From assembly GCA_947374105.1 (NCBI GenBank), contig CANCAO010000004.1, forward strand, positions 1-18,629: 18,629 nt of DNA, given 5' to 3'. The notes under the pieces are model-generated. The model was not told the DNA's origin. It was given only the letters and a program-made list of their open reading frames with translations, and ran no database searches. Shown piece after piece: positions 1 to 7,837 of this stretch (positions within the stretch are counted from its first letter, which is position 1; each line of letters starts with the position of its first letter). The DNA is from Comamonadaceae bacterium. Its GTDB lineage: Bacteria > Pseudomonadota > Gammaproteobacteria > Burkholderiales > Burkholderiaceae_C. Both the position numbers and the translations under genes were made by a program.

Positions 1-294
1 TCGCACGTAGTCTTGGAAGGATAAGGTACTCATGGCGAGTTGATCCGCATCTTGTTCGACTTGCGCTTGAGACGTTGGGGCCGTGGTGGCTTTGCGTGGG
101 GTGCTGGTTGCGACTTTGAGGCTCGGTACAGGCGGTGCATCAAGTTCGGGAAAAGTGTTTTCAGCAGCGGCCAGAACTTCAACCCCGGTGGCGGTTTGGC
201 GGTTGGACAGGATCAAGGTGTTGTCGCCAAAAGCCATGCGTGCCTTGGCTAGTGCTTCGCGCGAGGTGAGTGCCTGAAAGCGTTGGATGTTCAT
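1..294 (-). CDS. flhF: Flagellar biosynthesis GTPase FlhF, N-terminal part (cut by window edge)
   Basis: Only the first 98 codons are present; the gene runs off the left edge. The translation begins MNIQRFQALTSREALAKAR and continues with GDNTLILSNRQTATGVEVLA, the typical FlhF opening (basic N-terminal segment, 'ILSNR', 'GVEVLA'), followed by a Pro/Ala/Thr-rich linker as expected before the SRP-type GTPase (NG) domain, which lies outside the window. FlhF is a membrane-associated GTPase that sets the site and number of flagella, usually polar. The start codon overlaps the flhA stop in an ATGA, so the two are translationally coupled. Polar flagellation is inferred from the family only. The GTPase motifs cannot be checked here. 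Confidence 0.9.
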   Translation of the reverse strand, partial: MNIQRFQALTSREALAKARMAFGDNTLILSNRQTATGVEVLAAAENTFPELDAPPVPSLKVATSTPRKATTAPTSQAQVEQDADQLAMSTLSFQDYVR

Positions 295-2372
295 GGTGCT
301 GCTCCTCTGAGGATGGGGCCAATGCGGATGGTGTGGGTGTCTGGAATTTCACTGTGTGCCAGCACCTGAAGCCGAGGTGCTACCCGTCGCACCAAGCGAG
401 AGATGGCGCTTCTGATCGTGTCGGGCACCAGCAGGCAGGCTGGCACACCCATTTCTTCTTGCTTGAGTGCCACAACGGAGGCGGTTTGCGTCAACATGTC
501 GGCCACACCGGGGTCCAGGGCCTGGCTGTTGGCGTTGGACAGGGCTTGAACGAGTAAGCGTTCAAGCGGTGGGTCAATCGCAATCACATCCAGCTCACGC
601 GTTGGACCGTAGATTTGCTGCACGATGGCGGGGGACAAGGCGACTCTGACGCAGCGTGCGAGTTCGGTTGGGTCGGTGATGGTACTGGCGTGTTCAGCAA
701 TGGATTCAATGATGGTGCGGATGTCGCGGATATGCACGGACTCTTCCAGTAAGAGTTGCAACACTTTCTGGAATACGGCAATGGAAATCATTTTTGGAAC
801 CACTTCTTCAATCAGCTTGGGAGCCAGCTTGCTCACATGTTCTACGAGTTGCTGGGTTTCGGTGCGACTGAGTAATTTCGCGGCCTGAACTTGCATCAAG
901 TGTGACAAATGGGTGGCCATGACAGTCTCGGAATCAACCACCGTAAATCCAGCCATTTGCGCGGCTTCTTTTTGACGTTCATCGATCCAGTGCGCGGGTA
1001 GACCGAAGGCCGGATCCGTGGTTGCGGTGCCGATGAGGGGCGTCGTAATACCACCGGGGTTGATAGCCAGGTACATGCCCGGAAAGGCCTCGCCTTCGCC
1101 CACCATGACGCCTCGCAAACTGATGCGGTACACGCTGGGCTTGAGGTCCAGATTGTCGCGAACATGGACTGCAGGCGGCAAGAACCCCACCTCTTGCGCG
1201 AACTTTCGGCGCACGCCTTTGATGCGGGTGAGCAGATCCCCTTGCCGATTTTTATCCACCAACGTGATCAGCCGGTAGCCGAGCTCCAGACCCAATTGAT
1301 CCACCGGCTGCAAGTCATCCCAACTGGCTTCCCCATCCGTTGCCGCATCAAATGTTGTTTCTTGAGCGATGGGTGCAGGCGGCTTGTGCGCGAAGACCCA
1401 GGCTGTGTAGCCGAGAAGGGATGCAATCAGGAGGAAAACCAGGTGCGGCATGCCGGGAATGAGGCCCAGAACACCCATCACCGTCGCCGTGATGCCCAGC
1501 ACTTTCGGTGAAATAAGTACTTGATCGATGATCTGTCGTCCAAGATCTTGATCTTTGCCCACACGCGAAACCACCATGGCCGCCGCCACAGAGATGAGCA
1601 GCCCCGGGATTTGAGCGACCAGTGCGTCACCCACCGCGAGCAGGATGTAGGTGTTGGCCGCTTGGCTGGCGCTCAGGTCATGCTGTAAGACACCTACGGC
1701 AAAACCACCCATGACATTGATGAGCAAAATCAGCATGCCCGCAATTGCATCACCCCGAACGAACTTGGAGGCACCGTCCATGGAGCCAAAAAAATCAGCT
1801 TCTTCGGCCACTTCGGAACGGCGTCGTTTGGCTTCTTTTTCATCGATGGTGCCTGCACTCAAGTCGGCATCGACCGCCATCTGTTTGCCCGGCATGGCGT
1901 CCAAGGCGAAACGGGCGGAGACTTCTGCAATACGTTCAGCCCCCTTGGTAACGACCACAAAATTAATGACGACCAGAATGGCAAAGACGATCAGGCCAAC
2001 GGCAAAATTTCCGCCAATCAAGAAATGGCCAAAAGCCTCAATCACAGCTCCGGCGGCCTCTGGCCCAGTGTGCCCCTCCAACAAGACCACACGAGTTGAG
2101 GCCACGTTCAGCGACAGGCGCATCAAGGTGGTGAGCAGCAGCACCGAGGGGAAGGAAGCAAAATCCAGCGGCTTGAGCATGTAGGCAGCGACCATCATGA
2201 CCATCAGAGCGACAGAAATGTTGATGGTGAAAAACACATCCAGCAACCAAGACGGCAGAGGCAATACCATCATGCCCAAAATCGCGACTACCAACAAAGG
2301 CGCGGCGGCACCTTGCAACACAAGGGCGTTGCGGCCCAGCCAGGTATTCAAGGTTTTGGAGATGGAGTTCAT
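291..2372 (-). CDS. flhA: Flagellar export gate protein FlhA
   Basis: A 693-residue inner-membrane protein of the flagellar type III export gate, which couples proton flow to protein export and docks chaperone-substrate complexes through its cytoplasmic C-terminal domain. The N-terminal third carries several hydrophobic segments (about residues 22-40, 45-64, 113-140, 207-227 and further on to about 330). The FHIPEP-family signature is seen at about 143-175 (AERIAEVSARFALDAMPGKQ). Asp208 in 'VRGDAIA' falls at the functionally important Asp208 of enterobacterial FlhA. The C-terminal half (about 360-693) is soluble. It follows flhB after six bases and overlaps flhF by four, so flhB-flhA-flhF is one transcription unit. 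Full length; identification is secure. Confidence 0.97.
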   Translation of the reverse strand: MNSISKTLNTWLGRNALVLQGAAAPLLVVAILGMMVLPLPSWLLDVFFTINISVALMVMMVAAYMLKPLDFASFPSVLLLTTLMRLSLNVASTRVVLLEGHTGPEAAGAVIEAFGHFLIGGNFAVGLIVFAILVVINFVVVTKGAERIAEVSARFALDAMPGKQMAVDADLSAGTIDEKEAKRRRSEVAEEADFFGSMDGASKFVRGDAIAGMLILLINVMGGFAVGVLQHDLSASQAANTYILLAVGDALVAQIPGLLISVAAAMVVSRVGKDQDLGRQIIDQVLISPKVLGITATVMGVLGLIPGMPHLVFLLIASLLGYTAWVFAHKPPAPIAQETTFDAATDGEASWDDLQPVDQLGLELGYRLITLVDKNRQGDLLTRIKGVRRKFAQEVGFLPPAVHVRDNLDLKPSVYRISLRGVMVGEGEAFPGMYLAINPGGITTPLIGTATTDPAFGLPAHWIDERQKEAAQMAGFTVVDSETVMATHLSHLMQVQAAKLLSRTETQQLVEHVSKLAPKLIEEVVPKMISIAVFQKVLQLLLEESVHIRDIRTIIESIAEHASTITDPTELARCVRVALSPAIVQQIYGPTRELDVIAIDPPLERLLVQALSNANSQALDPGVADMLTQTASVVALKQEEMGVPACLLVPDTIRSAISRLVRRVAPRLQVLAHSEIPDTHTIRIGPILRGAAP

Positions 2373-2378
2373 GGGGGC

Positions 2379-3524
2379 TTACGCCGTTGCGTTGGGGTTC
2401 AACGGATCGAGCTCTGGCGGGACGACGGGCTGCGGCGGCTCACCCGGCATGGGAGCGTCCCCACGCAGCGCGGCCTTGAGCCGATACACATAGGCCAGAA
2501 CCTGTGCGACTGCGGTGTATAGCGTGGTGGGGATGTCTTCGTTCAGTTCGGCATGGGCATATAAGGCGCGTGCCAACATTGGCGATTGAATGACGGGAAT
2601 AGCATGCGCACTGGCAATGTCACGAATCGTCATGGCGATCAGATCAGCGCCTTTGGCAATGAGACGTGGTGCAGCCATAGTTTTGTCGTCGTACCGAACA
2701 GCCACGGCATAGTGAGTTGGGTTCATCAAAATAAAGTCGGCTTGGGGAACGGCGTGCACACTTCGACGGTGGGCCAATTCGTTTTGTTTGGCGCGGCGCT
2801 GGCGTTTGATCTGTTCGTTACCTTCGGACTCTTTGTTTTCATCCTTCACTTCTTGGCGAGACATTTTTAAATGTGATTTGTGAAGCAGTTGCTGCAGCGG
2901 AACGTCCAGTAAGGCGACCCCTACGATCACGAGTAACAAGAGTCCCATGCCTTGGGTCAACCAAGTTGTCAGCACATGCAGGGCCATGACTGAGGGCTGC
3001 AAAACAAGCGTTGCCATGGCGCTTAGATGGGTTTTCAAGTAGCTGTACGTGATGGCAATCAGAACGATGGCGATAACCGTCATTTTTATGATTTCTGCAA
3101 GTTTCTTTTTTGAAAAAATATTGCCAAAGCCCTTTAATGGATTGACCCGACTAAAGTCGGGTAGAACCGGTGTGAGGCTGAAAACCAAGCCTCCTGAAGA
3201 CAATGCACTGAGGATGGCGGCCAAAGCTACCAGACCGGCAAAGGCCACGCAGCCCAGTAAGCCTGTGGCGGCCATGTCTTGCATCCTGGGCAACATCTGT
3301 TCAGGATGAGACATCGAACTCGCGTTGAAGTGCAGGTGCTGGCTCAGGGCCAACTGGAGATGGTCAAACAATAGGGGCGCAAAGACCATGATTGCCAGTG
3401 CGCCCGCTCCAAGAACGGCCAAGTGGGAAAGGTCTTGTGAGCGCGCCACTTGCCCTTCGTCACGCGACTTTTTCAGCTTGCGCTCGGTGGCCGGTAGATT
3501 GCGATCCTGGCTGGCGGATTCCAT
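2379..3524 (-). CDS. flhB: Flagellar export switch protein FlhB
   Basis: A 381-residue export-apparatus protein that switches secretion from rod/hook to filament substrates. The N-terminus has the cytoplasmic 'TERKLKKSRDEGQVARSQDL' signature (about 13-32), followed by about four membrane segments (about 35-55, 87-110, 145-163, 188-208) and a charged linker. The autocleavage motif NPTH is at 268-271 (E. coli NPTH begins at 269), so self-cleavage between Asn and Pro is expected. The Pro-rich tail (about 360-381) is typical. It is the first gene of flhB-flhA-flhF, about 62 nt downstream of the cheZ terminator hairpin. I could not identify a promoter in that leader, and the Shine-Dalgarno sequence before the ATG is weak. 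Confidence 0.97.
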   Translation of the reverse strand: MESASQDRNLPATERKLKKSRDEGQVARSQDLSHLAVLGAGALAIMVFAPLLFDHLQLALSQHLHFNASSMSHPEQMLPRMQDMAATGLLGCVAFAGLVALAAILSALSSGGLVFSLTPVLPDFSRVNPLKGFGNIFSKKKLAEIIKMTVIAIVLIAITYSYLKTHLSAMATLVLQPSVMALHVLTTWLTQGMGLLLLVIVGVALLDVPLQQLLHKSHLKMSRQEVKDENKESEGNEQIKRQRRAKQNELAHRRSVHAVPQADFILMNPTHYAVAVRYDDKTMAAPRLIAKGADLIAMTIRDIASAHAIPVIQSPMLARALYAHAELNEDIPTTLYTAVAQVLAYVYRLKAALRGDAPMPGEPPQPVVPPELDPLNPNATA

Positions 3525-3582
3525 GAGAGTGAGTCCGTAGAGTTCACTCCATTCTCAACAAGACGCATCCGAACTAAAGACG

Positions 3583-3616
3583 AAAAAGAGGGGAATTGCC
3601 CCTGCAATTCCCCTCT
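3583..3616 (-). terminator. Rho-independent terminator after cheZ
   Basis: A perfect 13-bp inverted repeat (arms 3587-3599 and 3604-3616, loop CCCT) is followed, in the minus direction, by five T residues. It lies about 40 nt beyond the cheZ stop and closes the motA-motB-cheY-cheZ unit ahead of flhB. The mirror side has no T run, so it should act only on leftward transcription. Confidence 0.9.
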
Positions 3617-3654
3617 CGAAATCTCCCTCGTTGTGACAGCAAAAAATCAGAGGC

Positions 3655-4299
3655 TTAAAACCCTAGACTGGCGAGTAAGTCGTCCACTTCGGATTGGTTA
3701 GTCACTGCGCCTTGCGCATTCTCTTTGTCAATCACTGGGCCGGACACGACGAGCCCGCTTGGTGCTTTGACCTCTGGGCTGGATTTGATAGTTGCACCGG
3801 CAGGCGCTGTCTGGATCAACAACTCAACCAATTGCTCTTCAATGGTTGCCGCCAAGCTCACCACCCGCTTGATCACTTGCCCTGTGAGGTCGTGGAAATC
3901 CTGCGCCATCATGATGTCGGTCAGGTGTTGGTCCACCAGCTGGCTGGACCTGGCCATGTCATCCAGGTAATGCGTGAGGTGGCCGTTAGCCAGCGTGCCT
4001 GCCGGATCATGGGCCAGCAGGGTGGATACGTGGCGGGTTTGCGAGTGGATTTTTTCGTGCTCGGTCTTTGCCTGGTCTACCCGGTTGAGCACTTTCTCTG
4101 CCGCTTCTCCTGTGAGGCGGCTGATGTAGGACAGGCGACTTTTGACGTCAGGCAACTCCTGCGCTGTGACTTGGAGTTTTTCGGTCAAGCCGAGTTGTTG
4201 TAGTGAGTCGTGTAGCTGGCGAGTGAGGATGCCGATCTTGAGGTGGACGGATGGATTTGCTGAGTCCTGTGGATCCAGGGTAAAGGCGGCGGCGCTCAT
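3655..4299 (-). CDS. cheZ: CheY-P phosphatase CheZ
   Basis: A 214-residue, largely helical cytoplasmic protein that dephosphorylates CheY-P and so ends the tumble/switch signal. The catalytic segment [13 protein letters not shown] starts at residue 133; Asp137 and Gln141 correspond to E. coli Asp143 and the catalytic Gln147. The C-terminus ends in a classic CheY-binding peptide, [11 protein letters not shown] (204-214), after a flexible Pro/Ala/Val linker. Length matches the family. Its ATG overlaps the cheY stop in an ATGA, pairing regulator and phosphatase in tight stoichiometry. A strong terminator follows. Confidence 0.96.
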   Translation of the reverse strand: MSAAAFTLDPQDSANPSVHLKIGILTRQLHDSLQQLGLTEKLQVTAQELPDVKSRLSYISRLTGEAAEKVLNRVDQAKTEHEKIHSQTRHVSTLLAHDPAGTLANGHLTHYLDDMARSSQLVDQHLTDIMMAQDFHDLTGQVIKRVVSLAATIEEQLVELLIQTAPAGATIKSSPEVKAPSGLVVSGPVIDKENAQGAVTNQSEVDDLLASLGF

Positions 4300-4688
4300 G
4301 ATTGCAACCCCGTTTTCTTGAGGATAAGCGTTAGTTTGTCTTCTAACGTAGCCTTGGTGAAAGGTTTGACGATGTAACCTGCGGCTCCTTGTTGAGCGGC
4401 CAGCACGATATCTTCCTTGCGCGCTTCAGCCGTGACCATAAGCACCGGCAAGTGTTTTAGCTTTTCGTCTTTTTTGATTTCTCCAAGCAACTGAAAGCCG
4501 TTCATATTGGGCATGTTGATGTCACTGACCACGAAATCAAACGTACTACTGCGCAGTTTCTGAAGTGCGGCCACGCCATCTTCGGCTTCATCGGCCTCAG
4601 TGAACCCAATTTCTTTAAGTAGGTTTCGGACAATGCGTCGCATGGTGGAGAAATCGTCGACAACTAAAAATCGGAGTTGGTTGGCCAT
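4296..4688 (-). CDS. cheY: Chemotaxis response regulator CheY
   Basis: A 130-residue single-domain receiver that carries phosphoryl signal from CheA to the FliM switch. All key residues are present: acidic pair Asp11/Asp12, phospho-acceptor Asp56 (in [12 protein letters not shown]), Thr86, Tyr105 and Lys108 (in GYIVKPF). There is no output domain. A Shine-Dalgarno AAGG lies before the ATG. It sits 99 nt downstream of motB and overlaps cheZ by four bases. The 99-nt gap holds a sigma-28-like motif, so cheYZ may have its own late promoter. No cheA, cheW or receptor gene lies between motB and cheY, unlike many chemotaxis operons. Confidence 0.97.
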   Translation of the reverse strand: MANQLRFLVVDDFSTMRRIVRNLLKEIGFTEADEAEDGVAALQKLRSSTFDFVVSDINMPNMNGFQLLGEIKKDEKLKHLPVLMVTAEARKEDIVLAAQQGAAGYIVKPFTKATLEDKLTLILKKTGLQS

Positions 4689-4718
4689 GATTGCCCTTTT
4701 CTTGTGAGTCTGTTGTAT

Positions 4719-4745
4719 GTATCGGATGCACCGTCAATTTCTTGA
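4719..4745 (-). promoter_or_regulatory. Candidate sigma-28 (FliA) promoter for cheY-cheZ
   Basis: In the minus direction the sequence TCAAGAAA, 11 nt, TCCGATAC resembles the sigma-28 consensus TAAAGTTT-N11-GCCGATAA. The -10 matches 6 of 8, including the CGATA core; the -35 matches 4 of 8, with TCAAG fitting TAAAG. The predicted start is about 20-25 nt upstream of the cheY ATG. This is by-eye pattern matching only. Confidence 0.4.
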
Positions 4746-4787
4746 AGACAATTTTTATTTCGATGTGGGTTTCCCTGATGGCGGCGC

Positions 4788-5684
4788 CTAGGGCGCTTGT
4801 GATGGCTTGCGTTCAGGGTTGATCAGCCGCTCTTCTGCCTCTCGCGTCAGGACCACAATATTGATCCTGCGGTTAGAGGGACTCAGGGGGTCGCTTAAAT
4901 CAAGCAGCACGCTGGATGACAAACCCATGACCCGCGCCAGTTTGTCATCGGGCATGCCAGCGGCGACCAACTCACGGCGTGTGGCATTGGCTCGGTCCAC
5001 CGAAAGCTCCCAATTGCTGTAGCCGCGGTCCCCATTGCCGTAGGGCGAGCGATCGGTGTGACCGTCCAAGCTGATCTTGTTTTCGACGTCGTTGAGAGCG
5101 GCTCCGATCTCACGCAGGATGTCGCGCATATAGGGTTTTACCAGGGCACTCCCGCTGTCAAACATGGGACGGTTTTGATCGTCAATAATTGTGATTTGAA
5201 GTCCGTCAGGTGTGGTCTCCAGTCGAATTTGAGAGCTGTACTGCGCTAGCTTGGTGTTGTTGACGATGGCCGCGTTGATTTTTGCGCTGAGCGTGGCCAT
5301 TCTTTTGGCGTCTTGCTTGGCCACCTCGGACCGCATGGCTTCAACGGCCTTCTTTTTTTGAATCGGATCATTGCCATCACCTTTGCGGGATTGACCCGCA
5401 GTCTGTGTCAGATCTGCGCCACCACCATTCAGGATGCTGTTGCTGGCCCCCGCGCCACTGCCACCCGCCATAGCCACTTTCAGGGGTGCAGCGAAGTAGT
5501 CCGACAGGCCCTTTTTGTCGCCTTCGCTGGTCGAACCCAGCAACCACATCAGTAAGAAAAAAGCCATCATGGCGGTCACGAAATCGGCATAAGCAATTTT
5601 CCATGCGCCGCCATGCGCGCCGTGCGCGCTCTTTTTAATTTTCTTGACAATGATGGGCTGGAGTTTTTTCCCTTCTGTGCTCAT
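4788..5684 (-). CDS. motB: Flagellar motor stator protein MotB
   Basis: A 298-residue stator subunit with one transmembrane helix (about 28-50) and a periplasmic OmpA-like peptidoglycan-binding domain. The proton-carrying aspartate is Asp34 in WKIAYADFVTAMMAFFLLMW, equivalent to E. coli Asp32. The OmpA domain is clear at about 165-280, with LDGHTDRSPYG (206-216) and NWELSVDRA (224-232), which contact peptidoglycan. The cytoplasmic N-terminus is basic, as expected. A Gly/Ala/Ser-rich stretch (73-90) and charged region form the plug/linker. It starts 14 nt after motA. Aspartate at the pore favours proton coupling, but sodium coupling cannot be excluded from this alone. Confidence 0.96.
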   Translation of the reverse strand: MSTEGKKLQPIIVKKIKKSAHGAHGGAWKIAYADFVTAMMAFFLLMWLLGSTSEGDKKGLSDYFAAPLKVAMAGGSGAGASNSILNGGGADLTQTAGQSRKGDGNDPIQKKKAVEAMRSEVAKQDAKRMATLSAKINAAIVNNTKLAQYSSQIRLETTPDGLQITIIDDQNRPMFDSGSALVKPYMRDILREIGAALNDVENKISLDGHTDRSPYGNGDRGYSNWELSVDRANATRRELVAAGMPDDKLARVMGLSSSVLLDLSDPLSPSNRRINIVVLTREAEERLINPERKPSQAP

Positions 5685-5698
5685 GTCAAATCCGCCTT

Positions 5699-6559
5699 TT
5701 ATTTTTTGCCACGCACATGGCTCTCAAGCTCGGCAAAGCTCGGACGCTCGGTTGAGAACAGAACTTTTCGACCGAACTCAATCGCGGTGGATGGGTTGTA
5801 GCCTTGCATGCTCGCCAACAGTGTTGTCTTGATGCATTGCAGTTCCTTGGCGCTGTCCTCTGATTTTTGCTCCAGTAGGCCCCCCAGGGGCTCGACGACG
5901 CCATAAGCCAGCAGGATCCCCAAAAAAGTACCAACCAAGGCCGAAGCAATCATGCCACCCAGCACGGCAGGTGGCTGACCCACAGAGCCCATGGTATTGA
6001 CTACGCCCAGCACCGCAGCAACGATGCCAAAAGCAGGTAAGGCACCGGCAAGACGAGCAATAGCGGCAATGGGAGCATGGGCCTCGTGGTGATGAGTTTC
6101 AATTTCGCTGTCCATGAGGGACTCGATCTCATGCGCATTGAGGTTGCCTGACACCATCATGCGCAGGTAGTCCGTCATGAACTCGACGATGTGATGGTCG
6201 CTGCCAACGGCCCCATATTTTTTGAAAATTTCTGACTCATGCGGTGTCTCGACATCTTTCTCAATCGCCATCAAACCTTCTTTGCGGGCTTTTTGAAGAA
6301 TGTCGTATAGCAAGGCCATGAGTTCCATGTACCTGGCCTTGGTGTAGATGGAGCCCTTAAGTGCTTTGGGGATGGTGGCGAGTGTGGCTTTGAGAACCTT
6401 GGGTTGATTGTTCACCGCAAACGCCCCCAACGCACCGCCAAAGATGGTGATCAACTCAAACGGCAGGGCGGTCAGGATCACGCCGATGTTGCCGCCGTGA
6501 ATGATGTACACACCGAAGATGCAGCCCATAGAGACGGCATAACCAATGATGACTAGCAT
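5699..6559 (-). CDS. motA: Flagellar motor stator protein MotA
   Basis: A 286-residue, four-transmembrane-helix stator subunit (helices near 2-20, 33-49, 170-190 and 203-223) that forms the ion channel with MotB and pushes on FliG. The cytoplasmic loop carries Arg92 and Glu100 in ARKEGLMAIEKD, eight residues apart as are Arg90 and Glu98 of E. coli, which contact the FliG torque helix. The conserved channel proline is Pro175 in AGALPAFGIVAAVLGVV. First gene of motA-motB-cheY-cheZ. The Shine-Dalgarno is weak. It lies just over 100 nt downstream of the flhC terminator, so it needs its own promoter. Confidence 0.97.
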   Translation of the reverse strand: MLVIIGYAVSMGCIFGVYIIHGGNIGVILTALPFELITIFGGALGAFAVNNQPKVLKATLATIPKALKGSIYTKARYMELMALLYDILQKARKEGLMAIEKDVETPHESEIFKKYGAVGSDHHIVEFMTDYLRMMVSGNLNAHEIESLMDSEIETHHHEAHAPIAAIARLAGALPAFGIVAAVLGVVNTMGSVGQPPAVLGGMIASALVGTFLGILLAYGVVEPLGGLLEQKSEDSAKELQCIKTTLLASMQGYNPSTAIEFGRKVLFSTERPSFAELESHVRGKK

Positions 6560-6666
6560 GTTAGTTTGACGCTCAGGTTAAAAGGTTGACGGGGGTGGAT
6601 GGCCAACGCGGTTTTGTGTCGATGGCGCAATTAATTTTAGGTCGCCTAGTTGTGCTCGCATCATGA

Positions 6667-6693
6667 GAAAAGGGGCTCTTTGAGCCCCTTTTC
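6667..6693 (-). terminator. Strong symmetrical terminator after flhC
   Basis: A perfect 12-bp inverted repeat (arms 6667-6678 and 6682-6693) with a TTT loop; the arms begin and end in GAAAA / TTTTC, so the stem itself supplies a short U-run in either direction. It lies about 30 nt past the flhC stop and separates the flhDC transcript from motA. The structure is symmetrical, but only flhC reads into it. Confidence 0.85.
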
Positions 6694-6721
6694 CTGTGCA
6701 TTAAACGATGTCGATTGGTGC

Positions 6722-7258
6722 TCAGTGCAAGAGAATTCCGCCGCCGCCCAGACTCTTGCCTGCGCGTGCGGGTGGCACACATAAACCACAGACATAGTGC
6801 CGCGAGTTTTCATAGGGTTCAGTTACAAAGTGACCGCCACATTTACTACAACACGTCATGGACAACATGTTGTTGTCCACGAATTTAACCAGTCGCCAAG
6901 CGCGGGTCACTGACAGGATAGGTTCCATGCCTAGGGCGCTAACCTGTTCGCTATACAGTCTATAGGCCTTCATGATGGCGTCGATTTCTTCGAGCTCGCT
7001 GACCTTGGCGATGTACTCGTAAATATTCAGAAACAAAGAGGCATTGATATTGGGCTGCCAGGTTAAAAACCAATCCGTCGAAAATGGAAGCTGTCCTTTG
7101 GATGGTGATTGACCGGCAACCTCTTTATACAAGCGCAGTAGTCGCTCATAGGAAATGTGGGTCTCACTCTCCAGAACTTGCAAGCGAGCACCGAGCTGGA
7201 TCAAGGCCACAGCGCGTGCGATTTCATGTGATTCATTGAGGACACTTTTGGCGGGCAT
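6722..7258 (-). CDS. flhC: Flagellar master transcriptional activator subunit FlhC
   Basis: A 178-residue protein that, with FlhD, forms the FlhD4C2 complex activating class II flagellar promoters. The zinc ligands are all present: Cys137, Cys140, Cys157 and Cys160 (CSKC ... CGLC), at exactly the E. coli residue numbers; Cys136 is an extra neighbouring cysteine. Typical FlhC segments are seen (IARAVALIQLGARLQVLE, LPFSTDWF, RAWRLVKFVDNNML). The tail is short and Gly-rich (PARAGKSLGGGGILLH) compared with the 192-residue E. coli protein. Its Shine-Dalgarno (TAGGAG) overlaps the flhD stop, leaving an 11-nt gap, so the two are coupled. Confidence 0.96.
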   Translation of the reverse strand: MPAKSVLNESHEIARAVALIQLGARLQVLESETHISYERLLRLYKEVAGQSPSKGQLPFSTDWFLTWQPNINASLFLNIYEYIAKVSELEEIDAIMKAYRLYSEQVSALGMEPILSVTRAWRLVKFVDNNMLSMTCCSKCGGHFVTEPYENSRHYVCGLCVPPARAGKSLGGGGILLH

Positions 7259-7269
7259 GGTGTTGTCTC

Positions 7270-7596
7270 CTACATTGTTTCTGAGTAGCGGCCGGCCATC
7301 AGAATGCTGGCATGCAGTCGGGTTGTGGCGTCGTTGTCTACCTTGCTGGACGCGTGGTTAGTGAGCAGGCTCCACACCATTTCATCGTCCATGCGGAAGC
7401 GGCACAGCAGCATATTAGTGTTGGATATTTTAGAAATCTGGGTTGGCGTCATGGCGATCAAGAGATTGGCCGATTCCTCTGAGATGCCAAGACGGAAAAG
7501 AGCGGAGGCCTTGTCCTTGCGGATCAAGTTCTGCGCCAGCATGAGGTAGGTCAAGTTGACTTCCCGAATCTCTGCGTTGAATGTTTCATCCTTCAT
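7270..7596 (-). CDS. flhD: Flagellar master transcriptional activator subunit FlhD
   Basis: A 108-residue helical protein and partner of FlhC. Typical sequence: EIREVNLTYLMLAQNLIRKDKASALFRLGIS, then the helix-turn-helix-like ISKISNTNMLLCRFRMDD. Cys65 occupies the position of the E. coli inter-subunit disulfide cysteine. A good Shine-Dalgarno (AAGGAG, 7 nt before the ATG) supports the start. The 241-nt upstream gap to the flagellin gene should contain the flhDC promoter, but I could not pick a convincing one; a 12-bp hairpin lies about 115-145 nt upstream of the ATG and may be in the leader. Confidence 0.95.
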   Translation of the reverse strand: MKDETFNAEIREVNLTYLMLAQNLIRKDKASALFRLGISEESANLLIAMTPTQISKISNTNMLLCRFRMDDEMVWSLLTNHASSKVDNDATTRLHASILMAGRYSETM

Positions 7597-7710
7597 GATC
7601 GACTCCTTGTTTTAAGACAATCCCTGTGTAGGGGCATGGAGTTGATTCTGGATGAGTCGGGCAGAAACTTGAATCGGAAAACACCTGTTTGATGTGTCAG
7701 CTTATTGAGC

Positions 7711-7741
7711 TGGCGTTGTAGGAGAAATGCCTACAACGCCA
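7711..7741 (-). other. Strong hairpin without a U-tract between fliC1 and flhD
   Basis: A perfect 12-bp inverted repeat (arms TGGCGTTGTAGG at 7711-7722 and CCTACAACGCCA at 7730-7741) with a 7-nt loop. Neither side has a T run, so it is not a standard intrinsic terminator. It lies about 97 nt past the fliC1 stop and about 115 nt before the flhD ATG, on the same strand. A second, smaller stem (7698-7702 with 7708-7712) shares two bases with it, so the two are alternatives. It could mark the 3' end of the fliC1 mRNA, or structure the flhD leader. Confidence 0.6.
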
Positions 7742-7837
7742 TGAAAGTATGGCCAGTGCTGAAGTGACTATTGACGCAGCAAGGCCGGTGCGGATTTCGG
7801 AAACTGATTGAAATGAGCCCTTTGGCGGAATTAAGGA

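Noticed and set aside
1651..2184. Plus-strand open frame (177 codons) opposite flhA
   Set aside because: It is antisense to the highly conserved membrane part of FlhA. The translation is low in hydrophobic residues and shows no ribosome site.
4784..4796. Short GC-rich dyad over the motB stop codon
   Set aside because: Only 5 bp with a 3-nt loop and no T run; probably chance.
6619..6641. Possible sigma-28 promoter for motA (TAAAATTA, 11 nt, GACACAAA on the minus strand)
   Set aside because: The -35 is good (6 of 8), but the -10 matches only 4 of 8 and lacks the CGAT core. Too weak to list as a feature, though motA does need a promoter in this gap.
7597..7700. Search for a flhDC sigma-70 promoter
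   Set aside because: The best pair found (TTCAAG, 17 nt, CAGAAT) matches poorly; no call is justified.
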